From Pisolithus tinctorius (Eukaryota > Basidiomycota > Agaricomycetes > Boletales > Pisolithaceae), in the NCBI GenBank assembly GCA_024663395.1, contig JANFAH010000001.1:1054001-1118000 (forward strand): a stretch of DNA of 64,000 bases, given 5' to 3'. The notes under the pieces were generated by a model, which did not search any database, was not told where the DNA came from, and saw only the letters and a program-made list of their open reading frames with translations. The stretch's first letter is position 1, and the number at the start of each line of letters is the position of its first letter. Below, piece by piece: positions 35,339-46,855 of the stretch. A program made the position numbers and the translations under genes.

Positions 35339-35998
35339 ATGGCATTCCAGTTTCCGTCATATCTCCGCCGTTTCCAAAGATATCAACTCGGTTCGCATGC
35401 TCGCTTAAAGTGCTCAGCCCCACGATTCTTCCTTCCAAATTTGGAGAGGATCCTCGCACCCTGCGTGTTTCTACAGCACTCCATCTATCAGACGCTCATT
35501 TCGCAAAGTCCATCAATCATGGCCACCTCTTCATCAGTCATCTCGCTTGTCTCATTTGCCAGAGACAGTGGCTACGTATATCTGCCAGGCATTCCCACCA
35601 GCTTCCGTCCTGAAGCCCCCTGGTTCATCCCATCATTGTCAGCCCCGTCTCATCCCATGCAGCTTGGTCAGCGTGTTCTCCTTGTCAGTATGACTTCCAG
35701 AAGGACATTCTTTGGTTGCCTCAGGTCTGTCACTCGGTTAGAAAGGTCTTATGTGGTCGTTTCAGTCTCCCCAGTTGATGAAGCATATGGATCATTCCTC
35801 CCTGCTCCCTGCACCGTCTTTATTCCAGTCTCGTCCGTCATTCTTCCCGCATTGCGACAGCTGCAGTATAATCTACTGTCCTCCAGCCTCCCTGATTGCA
35901 TTCATGACGAGTATGACATGCATCTTGCCTTCCTGCTGCAAGATCCAGCAGAAGACATTCCCCCTTCTCCTCCTCCTCCATCAGAGCCCCGTTCATGA
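35339..35998 (+). CDS. Open reading frame in the long LTR, unknown, longer version
   Basis: 219 codons from the same ATG as the frame at 10,709 (MAFQFPSYLRRFQRYQ), ending in a Pro-rich DIPPSPPPPSEPRS tail. It lies upstream of the LTR TATA box, so it is not expressed from the LTR's own start unless another promoter is used. No homology recognised. Confidence 0.35.
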   Translation: MAFQFPSYLRRFQRYQLGSHARLKCSAPRFFLPNLERILAPCVFLQHSIYQTLISQSPSIMATSSSVISLVSFARDSGYVYLPGIPTSFRPEAPWFIPSLSAPSHPMQLGQRVLLVSMTSRRTFFGCLRSVTRLERSYVVVSVSPVDEAYGSFLPAPCTVFIPVSSVILPALRQLQYNLLSSSLPDCIHDEYDMHLAFLLQDPAEDIPPSPPPPSEPRS

Positions 35999-36435
35999 AG
36001 TTTTTGTTAACTTCGCTGAGAGGATGGAAGGGTGGGAGACGCGATCGCATATGCTCTCAATGCCCCACAGACCCCCAATGCCCTAGCCCCCTTTGACACC
36101 TGATTCATGCCCTTCAATTCTGGAGTTAATACTTCCCTATCTGGAAACACTGTCCATCTGTCATGCCATCTTTGGATCTAGAGATGTCTCCGCCGAGATC
36201 TAACTTGCATCGCCACCCCCTAATGTGATATCAGTGTGCTTACTCAGTTTCTGATTCTGTTTGACTCGTTTTGTGATATTTTGACTATCCTTGACTTGTT
36301 CATTGCCAATACTTACCAATCTTCTTTGCTTGCTTACTTTTCATTTCTTGCTTACTCATCATGATTACTCAGTCCTTACTCATTACTTACCAAGTGTTTG
36401 TGCCTTGTTTGTCACAAGCTGTGCTTCCCCCATAG

Positions 36436-36443
36436 TATATAAA
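36436..36443 (+). promoter_or_regulatory. TATA box of the second solo LTR
   Basis: TATATAAA followed by CCCCCATGTACTTAG, identical to the first copy. Confidence 0.55.
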
Positions 36444-37232
36444 CCCCCATGTACTTAGCTACAGACAATCAATCAAGAAGTCACTCAGAAGTCAGCTCAG
36501 CTCAGCATATCTTGTCGTCGACAGTTGAGGCTCATTCGGAAGAGTCTATCTGTCTTCATTCATATCATTGGTAGTTGAGGCTCCATCAAGGGTCTATCTA
36601 CCTTCATTCATTCATCTGAAGTATCATCTGTGCTCTGTCAGCACACCTGCTTAGTCATCCATTCACTCCTGCGTAACTCGTCATCGACTTGTGCCAGGAG
36701 CATATTCTATCAAAAGTCCATTACCCCCAAGTACTTTTGGCTGAACACCTTCACTCTGTTCAGCATCCCCTTCCCAATCATCGTCCATTCGTCTTCTCCT
36801 GCATAACTCGTCGACAACTTGCGCCAGGAGCACCTCCACTTGAAGTCTTCCCCACTTTAGGTTTCTCTGCCCTCCAGGTTCCGCGGAGGTAAACCACCAC
36901 TCGCACATATTTGTCTTTTGTGTTGGATTTGTTTGGTTTATACCAGCTTTCCACACTTTGACTCACAGCGCCCTTGTGCCTATTGTATTCATTGTGTCTC
37001 GCACTTATGTGCGCTTTTCTCATTACTTACAAAGAATGTAGCGCGTCTCGAACAGACCGCCCTTGTCATGTAAATTGCGGATTCAACATCTGCAGGTTTC
37101 AGTATTGTAATACCTACAGTACTTAGTCTCGCACAGTAGATTCGTCACCTCAGACATTGTCGCTACTCGCACGCGACTGAGGTGAGCACGTACACTTAAC
37201 CCTCTTCTTTACTTTACTTATCTTCGTACCTA

Positions 37233-37410
37233 GTATACTTCGTATAGGTGAATATTAAGACGTTGTTGCTACTCGCGCGTGACTGAGTATACTTCGTATA
37301 GGTGAATATTAAGACGTTGTCGCTACTCGTGTGCGACTGAGTATACTTCGTATAGGTGAATATTAAGACATTGTCGCTACTCGCATGCGACTGAGTATAC
37401 TTCGTATAGA
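37233..37410. repeat. 54-bp tandem repeats with a TATACTTCGTATA palindrome
   Basis: Three full units start at 37,233, 37,287 and 37,341, with a partial fourth at 37,395. Each unit starts GTATACTTCGTATAGGTG and contains TGAATATTAAGAC and a GTCGCTACTCGCRYGCGACTGA hairpin. A diverged partial unit is at about 37,153. Confidence 0.9.
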
Positions 37411-37734
37411 TATATCTGTAAGCTAAGACACCAGTTGTCTCCACTTTGACCTCGGCACTGCTAGAGGGGCTGTTGCAGGAAGAGAACCCGCCATCACGAG
37501 GCTTATGGGGCAGTCCTTTGCCGCCCAGGCGACGCTCGACCGTGGGCATGGTCGACCCAGCATGAAGGTGTGTGTGATTGAGGTTATAAACGGACATGAG
37601 TGACTATGTTCGCGAATGGGATGTGATTGGGTAGTATATGAGAAATACACTCCATAGCGATCCAAACAACGTCCTGATTCGCACTGAAGTGATAATCACA
37701 TAACACGGAATCGGCCTGCCTGACCATCTAGAGT

Positions 37735-40700
37735 ATGCCCCGCTGTCCAAGTTGCGGTAAAGGCAGCTTCCAGAGTCACAGTGCTGTCACAATGCACATG
37801 AGCCAGCCGTCCTCTGGGTGCAATACCTGGGTCAATAACTTAGTCCACCTTCATGAGTCTCTCCAACCTTTGAGCTTGAACATTTGTAACTCTCAACACC
37901 CAACACACTTAGAAGATGTCCCGATGAGCACTGACCCCGATGACTATGCAACTCACGATTACCTGGATTTTGTTCATATGGCATTTGACACGTGGGGGCC
38001 AACCACAGATGACTTCGAGGGCGCAGCTAAAACATTTGGACTTGGCCCAACATTTATGGACAAATTTAACAGTGACCAGTTCAGCAACCTACGGGCATCA
38101 AATCTGTACTACCCCTTCAACTCCCACAATGAATGGGAGCTGGCATCATGGTTACTTCGTTCAGGCCTGAGCATGAGAGCTATAGACTCTTTCTTGTCAT
38201 TGTCAATCGTAAGCCTGTCCCTATTCTCTCCGAAGATCATTATTGACGTGTGCCAGATACAGCTACTAAATATTTCCTTTCATACAGCCAGAGCACTTTG
38301 TGGGCTGGCTGAGTTACTCCCTGGCGGGCCATGCTGGCACTCAATGGAGATTACTCCTTCGCAGCCAACCAAACACCCTGTGCACTTGTACTGGCACAAT
38401 CCCCTGGAATGCATTGCGTGGCTCCTCAACCACCCTTTGTTCTCTGACCAGCTCGATTTCGTTCTGAGGCGTGTGTACAAAATGCCCGAGAAGCTTTGTA
38501 GGGTGTATACAGAGTGGATGACCACTGATGATGCTTGGCGTATGCAGGTATGTTTCCACTGCGAGTTATAGATCCTTTTATTCAATTGATGTACCCCAGT
38601 CACAGCTTCCAAGCGGAGTGACTCTTCTTGGCATGATACTTTCTTCAGACAAGATGAATATTACTACTTTATGTGGTGGCAGAGTTGCTCATCCACTTCT
38701 CATCAGCCTAGCAAATATCAAGATGTCCACACGCCTAAAATTGTCATCCAACTCATTTATGCTTGCTGCTCTCCTCCCTGTCCCCAAGTTCGTGCACAAG
38801 AACAAGTGTATGCACGGCCTCCTCGAAGATAGGCTCATTCATGAATGCCTGGATATCATACTTGAACCTGTCAAGCAAGCTGCCAAACTTGGCATTATGT
38901 TACCGGATTCTCTGGGGCACATGTGGTACTGTTTCATGCCAATTGCGGGTTATATCGCCAACACTCCCAAGGCTGCCATGCTCGCAGCTGTTGGGGGAAA
39001 GACTTCCCTGATCACCATGGCGATGTACAAACAGTTCGGAGACCCATTCCAACATGAGCCACGAACTGCATCCACCACTTTGGCTCAGCTCGCAGCAGTG
39101 AAATCGAAGGTCCACCCTACAAACATCCAAGTCTTCTTTCATGAAGCACAGTGCTTTCGCCTCAGCGGAGTTAGTGACCCATTTTGGAGGGACATTCCGC
39201 TTTCTTGTCCAAGCACTTTTATAACTCTGGAGCCCCTTCACCACCTGCACAAGGAATTTTGGGACCACGACATGAAGTGGTGCATAAATGCGGTTGGTGA
39301 AGCCAAAATCGACTTTCGCTTCTCAGTTTTACAGCCTACTGCGGGGTTCCATCACTTTAAAGGTGGTGTTGCTAAGCTGAAGCAGGTGACTGGACGCGTG
39401 CACCGTGATGTCCAACGTTACATCATCAGTGTTATCGCTGGAGCAGCCCCTCCCAAAATTATTACTGCTATTCGTGTGCTCATGGACTTCCGATACCGAG
39501 TCCAAGCTTACCGCATTGATGACGACAATCTTCGTATAATATCTTCTGCACTGGACAAGTTTCATGCGCACAAGCAGTTGATACTCAATCATGGTGCATG
39601 ATGCGGTAAGGGAAACAAGCCCATCGACAATTGGCACATCCCCAAGTTAGAACTCATGCAGAGCATCGTACCAAGTGTGAAGTGTGTCGGGGTCACCATC
39701 CAATGGACTGCCGATGTAACTGAACACGCCCATGTATCAGAGATCAAGACACCTGCATCAGCTAGCAATAACAATAACTACAATCCTCAAATTTGCCGGT
39801 ACCTCGATCGCGCTGAAAAATGTAGGACGTTTGAACTCGCAACATCATTATATGAATCGAAGACTCACTCCCATGGTCATGTGGAAGAAAAGTCCTTAGA
39901 AGTTGAGGATGGGAGTTCTGATGATGGCGACAGTGAGATCAGTGATCATGAGGAGGCAAATCTAGTTTCCAAGACGCCAGGTCCCACACGGCCTGTCACC
40001 GATTACTTCGCCATCTCTGTGCACCTCAGGACCCAGGATCCAGACTCCATTCCCTTCCCCTTGCATAGTTTTATCACAGACGGTATGGCGATCAACCTTT
40101 CCTATGACCCACCCTTGCGATGCATTAGTGTTGATGGTGCTGCTGAGAAGTTTGGACTACTTGACCTCCGAGCTGCCCTTGTCGATTTTCTAAATCGTGA
40201 GAAGGTGTATGGACCAAGCTCTGTGCACACTATAAGTGGGCAACATTGGGGATCAAGCTCTTCAACCCTGCCTTTTACCGATCTGCAGGTTTGGTACAAG
40301 ATGTGGCTGCAGAACACGGCGATACACGATATCACGGACATCCTCCCTGCCCAGACTCTCTTCTGTTCTCCACCTTGCGAGACCTGGACCCTTGGCCACT
40401 ATGATGCAGCTATCATCAACGTGGACCCCTGTTTCAAATGGCCAGAGAGTGGCCTGAAAGGTTCGTGGTCCACACTACTTTTCTGTGTCACTCACAAGAG
40501 TATCTTAGGTCATGTTGTTGGCCAGCTCCATCTCCTGATGTGCCCTTTTGGCAAGAGGGGGGTAAGATGGTCGTGGACAGACCATTTTTTGGTCTATGTA
40601 CAACGTTTTGACATAGCAGCTGAAGATGTGACACACCTACGTATCCTTAGGCGCACAAAGAGAGCGAATGGCCAACATCTTGGCAATGTCATCCCACTCA

Positions 40701-40867
40701 GTCAGGTCCGGGCATTTGCACATCTCATACCTCGCTTCGGGCAAACTGCAGATAATCGATTGACAGCATACAACTCCTTCAAGCATTCTTCCGAATTCTA
40801 TCTCAACAAATACTTCGACAACAATATGTACTTTGCCCTAAGTCATTCGGACTCTCCTCCCATCTAG
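37735..40867 (+). pseudogene. Plavaka transposase, one premature stop
   Basis: Exons 37,735-38,208, 38,257-38,547 and 38,600-40,867, with introns of 48 and 52 bp (GTAAGC..CAG, GTATGT..CAG), give a 1,010-codon frame broken only by TGA at 39,599-39,601. The following codon TGC and family context (Arg-Arg) fit CGACGC to TGATGC. Features in order: a zinc-finger start MPRCPSCGKGSF, NLYYPFNSHNEWELASWLL, TEWMTTDDAWRMQ, ILSSDKMNITTLCGGRVAHP, LLPVPKFVHKNK, GGKTSLITMAMYKQFGDPF, FWDHDMKWCINAVG, QPTAGFHHFKGGV, TGRVHRDVQRYI, DVTEHAHVSEIK and NYNPQICRYLDRAEKC, then an acidic linker and a C-terminal domain. It would cut and join the element's ends. The length matches the family. Confidence 0.9.
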
Positions 40868-40922
40868 TCAACATACATGTTACCTTACCATATACCAGAG
40901 TTTATTACATGTTAATGTTGAA

Positions 40923-43480
40923 ATGCATCAGTATTTTGAGTGGTGGCACCATTTTCGAACGTGTGACCCTACTTGTCAACATCCCTCAGAAATGTCCAAA
41001 GACTCGAACAAAAACAGATATCGAACAATAGATGGTACCTACAAGCTGATCAGTTCTCTCCCCCCGCCCAAACATGGCCGCATGGTTCATGTTATGGACA
41101 AGTTCACTGCTTCAGAACTTGAGGGCACCATCATCCGTGAACCATGGATACAAGTTAGCTCTCCTCAGAGCCTCGGTTATGTTACAAATATTATCTTTGA
41201 GTCCTTCAGAGATACATTCACCTCCATAGCTCCCAGGTCCCTGATTGTCCCTCTGAAAACAATTCCCGCATGTGTCCGTAGCTATTCTGCCTCCTTCAAT
41301 CAGGGTGGCTTGTCAGAGGACAGCCTGGTCAGCCTATACGACGACGATAGAAAGTGCTGGAACTGGGAGCTTCGTCCACCCCCAGGCTCTGATTCACCTC
41401 CTGAGCAACCTGGGCCACTTGCCTCAGAGCTGCCAGTAGAATCAGAAAAGATCTGCTTTGAAAAGCAAGTTGCTCTGTTTCTCAATGCTATCAGAACTGC
41501 CACCAAATCCACGATGCCCAGTCTATCCAGCAAACCCCAGTGTCAATGGATGGCGGACTGGAGCAGAACCAGCTTGTGAGGTTCTACAGGTTATTCCCGA
41601 AAGCCTGACCTCATCCTTGTCGATAACACCCCAGTATCCCTCGACAAGATTACGTGGTTAAGTCCCAAAGTCATCGCCGAGTACTCAAAGGAGTCTTTCA
41701 AGCCAGCATCCCACCTTGGGAAGACGATGGACACTAAGGCATATCTAACCCTTGTCGACCAGCCCTGGAGGCACTATGTCCTTGGATTATCAATTACTGA
41801 TAGTGAACTTCTTCGACTTCACTTTTATGACCACTCTGGTGGTGCAATCTCACCCTCTATCAATATCCACACTGACACAGAAGTCTTCATATACATTGTA
41901 TGTGCTGTTGCGTTCGGCTCCTGCTCAACCCTTGGCTTCGATTCAACCATTGAGATATCCCCCCATCCTGCACACAGCCGCAAATGCACAGCACTTGCAG
42001 TACCTCTCTCCCCTTTCCCCTCTCCTACAATGCCTTCTCCTCACTTGGAGTCGGGCATCCTCCCCAGTGCAAACTCACTCCTGACTCCCGCATCACCCGA
42101 ACACATCCCAGCAATCGGGAGGATCCAAGTAAACAAGACCTTCTACGAGGTGCTTGATGTATTATTCTTGAGCACAGGCTTTCTAGGAAGGGGTACTGTT
42201 TGTTACCTTGCACGCTACAATGGGGAATACTACATCATCAAGGATTATTGGGTGGAGGAGTCAGAGCAGAGGACAGCCCTGCATGAAGTCAACATGATGA
42301 AGCTGGTCCAGGACATCGACAGAGTTCCCAAGTTGCAACACTACTGGGTTGTTGAGGTCGAGCTGGGCATTGTCGATAAAACTGAATGATATCGTGATGA
42401 GAAGTGGCGATCATGCATGAAGTCTCGGAGAACTCATGTGTGATTGGCTATGAAGCCGTGTGCAAGGCCAATGGTAATGTTCAAGACAAAAAAGGAACTC
42501 GTTTCATGCATCCGAGATATTTTACGAAGTACGTATCCTCTTCCACTTGTAAAATCAATACTAATTGCTTTAACAGTCCAACAGCAGGCTCTCGAGAGGG
42601 GTGTCCTCCATCGAGACTGTAGCATCAACAATACGATGATCGAGGACTTCACAAATGGGTCATGCAGCTTTCTCCTCGACTGGGAATTTGCTGTATGGGT
42701 CACATTACAGGGGGAATATGACTTGGGCGGCACAGTAAGTACTATGCAAAACATTTTGGAACTCGAAGCTGATAGTATGCAAAGGGGACAGTCCCCTTCC
42801 TTTCAGTGAATATCCTTTGCCAACTCAAGGAAGCCATCACTAAAAGTGGAAAGACTAATGTCCCATCGATCCGGAAAAGCGCCTCTCTCACCCATGTATT
42901 CATCGATCACCCTACTACTATACACCATACATTTGCGGACAATATCGAATCCCTGTTCTACGTTTTCATCTGGATCCTCATCCTTTATGATGGGCCACTT
43001 GGCCATGAGTGTCAAGATATCAGCCATGAAAAGACACTTCTTGGCTTGTGGAGTGAAAAGGTGGCCGAAGATCTCGAAATTGCCAGATGCGCCAAGTTCA
43101 CATTCCTTAATGACCCATCCGAATCGAGGCTGGATTCCGAGGTCTCACAATATTTTCAAGATCTAATCCCTCTGGCTAACAAGTGGTGCGTATTGCTTGG
43201 GTGGTCCCTGCTGAGCAGAACTGCAGTGCAGTTCTCTGACATTATCTCCCTCTTTGATCATTTCTTGGCCAGCATGCCATACGAGAAACCACCGGAGATG
43301 ACGAATGCATTCCAGCAGATCATCACCCAGCACAAAGTGCTTAATTCAAGCATGCGTCCGAGTCAGGAGAACGATATGGATGTTATGTCTTTGGCAATTA
43401 TGTCTTCTAAACACCTTTGTGAAGAGGTAAGGAGCATGGATAACCCTCCCATACCCAATAAATGCTTCAAAGGCGTGTAG
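40923..43480 (+). pseudogene. FunK1-type fungal protein kinase, frameshifted
   Basis: The N-terminal part (40,923-41,579) is followed by a frameshift near 41,570. Then come MDTKAYLTLVDQPWRHYVLG with SGGAISPSINIHTD (41,727-), the glycine-loop area GFLGRGTVCYLARYNGEYYIIKD (42,178-42,245), MKPCARPMVMFKTKKELV, an intron, then RGVLHRDCSINNTMIED (about 42,596-42,645) and SFLLDWEFAVW (about 42,669-42,700). After another break, DNIESLFYVFIWILILYDGPLGH and YFQDLIPLANKW lead to TAG at 43,480. HRD and the DWE that replaces DFG are typical of FunK1 kinases, expanded in mushrooms and of mostly unknown targets. It begins 55 bp after the transposase stop, in the same direction, inside the transposon borders. 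Confidence 0.8.
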
Positions 43481-43694
43481 TCTTAGCATGAATTTTATGT
43501 TTAGTTCACGTTCTGTACGTTACGTGTAAAGTGTTTCAATTCATTTGCAGCGGGTAACTGTCTCAGTGCGTCGTTTCGTTTTACATCTCGTGATGAACCT
43601 GTCAATGTTTATATGGATTCACAAGATGTCATTTCGTCGTGGTCCCCAGGCTTCCATCTTATACTGTTCTCTGCTTAACTGCTTGTACCTTCAG

Positions 43695-45659
43695 ATGTCC
43701 ACCCAATCTGGAACAATCCCGCCGAAAAAGAAGGATAGCAAAAAAGCCAAACGACGACCAGAGGCCAACGGAAGCACTCGACCCGCAAAAAACAAGCGTC
43801 TAGGAAGCCCACCCATCGATCTCGAAGAGTCTCAGTCTGTTGCCACAGCGGGACTCTGTCGTAGCGGAAGGGCAGGGGTGGGTTCAGGTGGAAGGGCCAA
43901 GCAATTGGAGCGGATTGGTACTGCCCTTGAAGGCCGAGCTACACGGCCGCGAAAGTCGACGGATCTCCCCAACAATTCTGTTGTAAATCCTCTTGCACCT
44001 CCGCCCACTCAGCAGAAAAAGGGTGGGGGCCACAGTGCTGGCCAGAATGCAAAACTGAAGGTCAGTTCTAGTTATTTGCAAATATCAAGCTAACCACTTG
44101 CAAAGTCCAATGTCGCCCCACCACCCTACGTGCCTCCCATTGTGAATGGTCCTAGCCCAGCTGATACACCTCTGGTGAGTGTCTTTTCATACTGATATAC
44201 AATGTTCATTTCAGAATCCCGTCCCTCAGTCTTCAACAGCAGTAGCAACACCTGTCTTCCATCAGCGTCCCACAGACTCCCATCGCTTTGGTTTCAGTCT
44301 TCCGGCTCAACAGCCAGGTCATATCGTGCCTCCTGGGATGGAACCTGACCTTCAAGTGCTCAATAATCCTTATATTGCTGCGATTTGGGGAGACCAAGTT
44401 CCCAGTAATACATCTTGTCTGCCAACACCCCAGCCCAACTACCAGTCTCGGTTTATCCCCCACCAGCTGCCTGCTACTGTCCCCGACTCTTGTATCGACC
44501 CCTCCCTTGATAGCTTGCTCTCATCGAGACAAACTTCAGCAACCACTGACATTCGCCACAAGAGTTCGGAGAAGCTGTCATCAGAGGGCTCCTCAGAAGA
44601 GGAGTCAGAGTCCTCGAGTAATAACCCATGGGATGCAGAGGCTGGCGAGGTCTCCAGCGATGAGTCTGACAAAGATGAGGACGATGCATTTGGATGGGGT
44701 GCAATGAATCTTAGGCAATCAACTCATCCTGGTATGCGTCAGAGGTTATTATGGTATTGGCTCAACGTTCTTTGTTAGGCTTCTCCCAAGAAACGACGAC
44801 AAGCAATCCTATTCGCCACAATTCCTTACCCCCTGACCACGAGTTTCAGTACTCATGCAATGAGGATGACGATGCAGCTCTGCGAAGCTTACAATCCAAG
44901 GACAAGGCTCAGCCAGAGGTACGAAAATGCCATTCCTGCTAGCTTTATTTATTCAGATTGTATTTTAGGGTTCCCAATGTGGCGCTGTTGTCGATGTTCT
45001 TGAATGCCACCATCGCACTAACGGCCGTCCTTCTGTTCCCGATTGTGATCTTCTGACCCTTGCGCACGACTCGGTCAACGAAGTATCTCAGCATGCCAGA
45101 GCCCCTCGTAACTCCAAGAAAGCTAAGGATGAGGGCCCATTGCCTTCACAACTGAGATTTTACAAGGCAGTATGGAAGGACTGTCTCGAAGACACTAAGC
45201 AAGAATGCAGGGCTGCACATGCACTTTCTAACCCGTTCCCATCAAAATCTCATGACCTCAACCTCTCCATAACAGAGGTGCTCGTCACTGTCATCGTTGA
45301 GTGGAATCAACGTGGTGTGCAATTTGAAGATGGTGAGTAACAATATTTTCACTTTATACGTGTCTCATTATCCTAACTTTATAGGTTACTGGCCTGACCA
45401 CAAGCAAGATATGGCGTGCCTCGTAAGTAGTCCCATCTTTCGGTTACAGCTACTGACATACCACTGGTAGCTCCTTGGTGATATATCTACCTGGCATTCG
45501 GAATTGAAGTCGGTTATGCTGGCAACCATGCCATCCGCGTTCAACCTTATCCCTCCTTCTGATGTTGCACCATGGGTTCGTGTACAATGGATAGAGACCG
45601 CTGCTGCAAAGCTCCTTGACAACTCACTTTTCCTGCTTCATACCTGTCATTACATGTAG
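43695..45659 (+). pseudogene. DUF6532-like protein gene, cargo of the Plavaka element, truncated
   Basis: Starts MSTQSGTIPPKKKDSKKAK after a CTTCAG border. The first exon is Lys/Pro-rich and probably disordered. Later exons add a Ser/Glu/Asp-rich region (SSEEESESSSNNPWDAEAGE), then the recognisable part: LRFYKAVWKDCLEDTKQECR, HALSNPFPSKSHDLNLSITEVL, GYWPDHKQDMACL, LLGDISTWHSELKSVMLATM and WVRVQWIETAAAKLLDNSLFLL, ending at TAG 45,657-45,659. Good introns occur, for example 45,333-45,384. DUF6532 proteins usually continue beyond this point, so the C-terminus is missing. Function unknown; a lysine-rich and acidic N-terminus suggests a nuclear protein (inference). Confidence 0.65.
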
Positions 45660-46021
45660 TATGCAATTGATGCCAATGCTCCTGTTCCTGTCATACCTGC
45701 TGTGAACTGTTCCTAGTTGTGGAGTGATCACATGTTTGCAAAGTAAACATTGAGATGGGGAGTACTGGACAACACCCCAAGGAGAATACAGTCTGGCCAG
45801 TTTTGTACAGTGATATTTAAGCATGAAAGTTCCATAGCAATCCATAGTAAGTAAGATACTGGACAAAGTTCCATGACAATGTGACCATTCCATAGTAACA
45901 GGCAACTAGCCATAGCAAAAAGTGTTGTTGGGTGCATCTGTCCAGCCTGGACCTAGCTAGGGGACTCTGTGTATTATGGAGCACTGTGGAGAGCTCCACA
46001 GCTCAAAGTGATTTACTGATG
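45660..46021. other. Right subterminal region of the Plavaka element
   Basis: No gene. Repeated CCATAGTAA and CCATAGCAA words and TACTGGACAA repeats, ending at TTTACTGATG. Confidence 0.5.
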
Positions 46022-46023
46022 AA

Positions 46024-46783
46024 GGTCACCTTCACTCAGTCTTACCTTAAGGGTATGGCTCTGGCTTGGTTCGAGCCAGACCTACTAAATCCCAACAACT
46101 ATGACCGCCCGCTCTGGATGGATGACTACCATGAGTTCTTACAAGAGCTCACAGCTAATTTCGGTCCGCACGATGCTATAGCGGATGCTGTCCAACAACT
46201 CAAGAACCTTACCATGAAGGACGGTTCTTGAATTACCAAATATGTCATGGAGTTCAATCACTGGGCTTCACAGGTCAAGGACTATGGTGTCGGTGCACTC
46301 TGCCACCGCTTCTATAGCGGACTTCCAGACCGCATCAAGGATGAGATCGCTTGTGTCGGAAAACCCTCTACCCTCGCACAACTCCACAAACTCGCCCAGA
46401 CCATTGATGTGTGTTACTGGGAGCGCAAAGCAGAGATCTCATGCACCACCAGGTCCACCTCTGACAAGTCACAGTCTTCCAACTCCGACAGTAAACCTAA
46501 ATTGTCCTCCTCCTCCTCCGCTCCAAAGTCCAATGCCAAGGGCAAGGGCAAACAGAAAGATCTGTCCAAGTCTGATGCGTCAAAGTCCAATATTGCCCAC
46601 CTTCTGGGTAAAGATGGCAAACTCACCTCCACTGAGTGCCAGCGTAGGATGAAGAACAACCTCTGCCTCTTCTGTGGTGAGGCTGGCCACTCTGCCAAGG
46701 ACTGTCCCAAGTCCACCTCCCATGCAGCTACAGCTGGAACTCTGCCTACTCCACCTGTGGAGCAGGCAGAGCCAAAAAATTAG
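46024..46783 (+). pseudogene. gag, 3' part, with CCHC zinc knuckle
   Basis: Continues the interrupted gag: KVTFTQSYLKGMALAWFEP, DDYHEFLQELTANFGPHDA, then TGA at 46,229 (CGA in the 63.6-kb copy), ITKYVMEFNHWASQV, RFYSGLPDRIKDEI, a Ser/Lys-rich linker, and the zinc knuckle CLFCGEAGHSAKDC. It ends TAG at 46,781-46,783. Gag forms the particle shell and binds RNA. Pol follows in another frame. Confidence 0.9.
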
Positions 46784-46855
46784 TCCGCTCCTCCAGGGAG
46801 CTCACACAGCCTGGAGGAAGCGTTGAACCCAACTGTGTGCAACCAGACATCTGAC

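Larger units (their letters stand above)
34955..36967 (+). mobile_element. Solo LTR, 2.0 kb, second copy
   Basis: Direct-orientation copy of 10,487-12,333 with the same ends, flanked by GCGC (34,951-34,954 and 36,968-36,971). It is longer than the first copy because of a 161-bp internal tandem duplication. It sits inside the copia-type LTR. Confidence 0.8.
34829..37420. mobile_element. Copia-type LTR inserted in the divergent gene, with its own insert
   Basis: Starts TGTTAGATTTGGCAAG, the same start as the copia LTR at 53,037, and ends near TATATCTGTA. AGCTAA flanks both sides (34,823-34,828 and 37,421-37,426). Without the nested solo LTR it is about 0.58 kb. The 3' part holds three 54-bp tandem repeats. 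No copia coding sequence is attached, so it is a solo LTR. Confidence 0.75.
34350..37597 (-). pseudogene. Divergent gene of the Plavaka element, unknown, split by an LTR
   Basis: Minus strand from ATG at 37,597. Exon 1 runs 37,597-37,421 and continues at 34,822-34,787 once the LTR insertion and one AGCTAA are removed (..VETTGVLA|EMYGILESSTHT). Intron 34,786-34,731 (GTAAGT...CTGCAG), exon 2 34,730-34,439, intron (GTATGC...GCACAG), exon 3 34,372 to TGA at 34,350. The joined frame is about 176 codons with no stop. Visible features: an N-terminal VERRLGGKGLPHKPRDGG, a VACTQCKVFH cysteine pair and a helical VEQALAACIAHEYELMAKLYKYK. No domain recognised. It starts 138 bp from the transposase ATG, head to head, so a shared promoter is likely; it may be an accessory transposition or silencing-related protein (inference). 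Confidence 0.6.
33946..46021 (+). mobile_element. Plavaka-type DNA transposon, 12 kb, with cargo genes
   Basis: Left end CATCAGCAAAACAC, right end the inverse complement of CATCAGTAAATCAC. AA is duplicated at 33,944-33,945 and 46,022-46,023, and removing the element restores the gag frame exactly (AGAGCC-AAGGTCACC). Inside: a divergent minus-strand gene, the transposase, a FunK1 kinase gene and a DUF6532-like gene. CATAG-containing words repeat near both ends (AGCAACTCATAG three times on the left; CCATAGTAA-type on the right), like subterminal repeats of CMC elements. The 2-bp duplication fits the CMC group to which Plavaka belongs. About 2.6 kb of its length is a later LTR insertion. Confidence 0.85.

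Noticed and set aside
37233..37410. loxP-like arm (TATACTTCGTATA)
   Set aside because: Resembles the loxP arm by chance; spacing and inverted arms of a recombinase site are missing and the word is part of a tandem repeat.
37153..37410. CRISPR-like array
   Set aside because: Units are contiguous tandem repeats without unique spacers, in a eukaryotic LTR.
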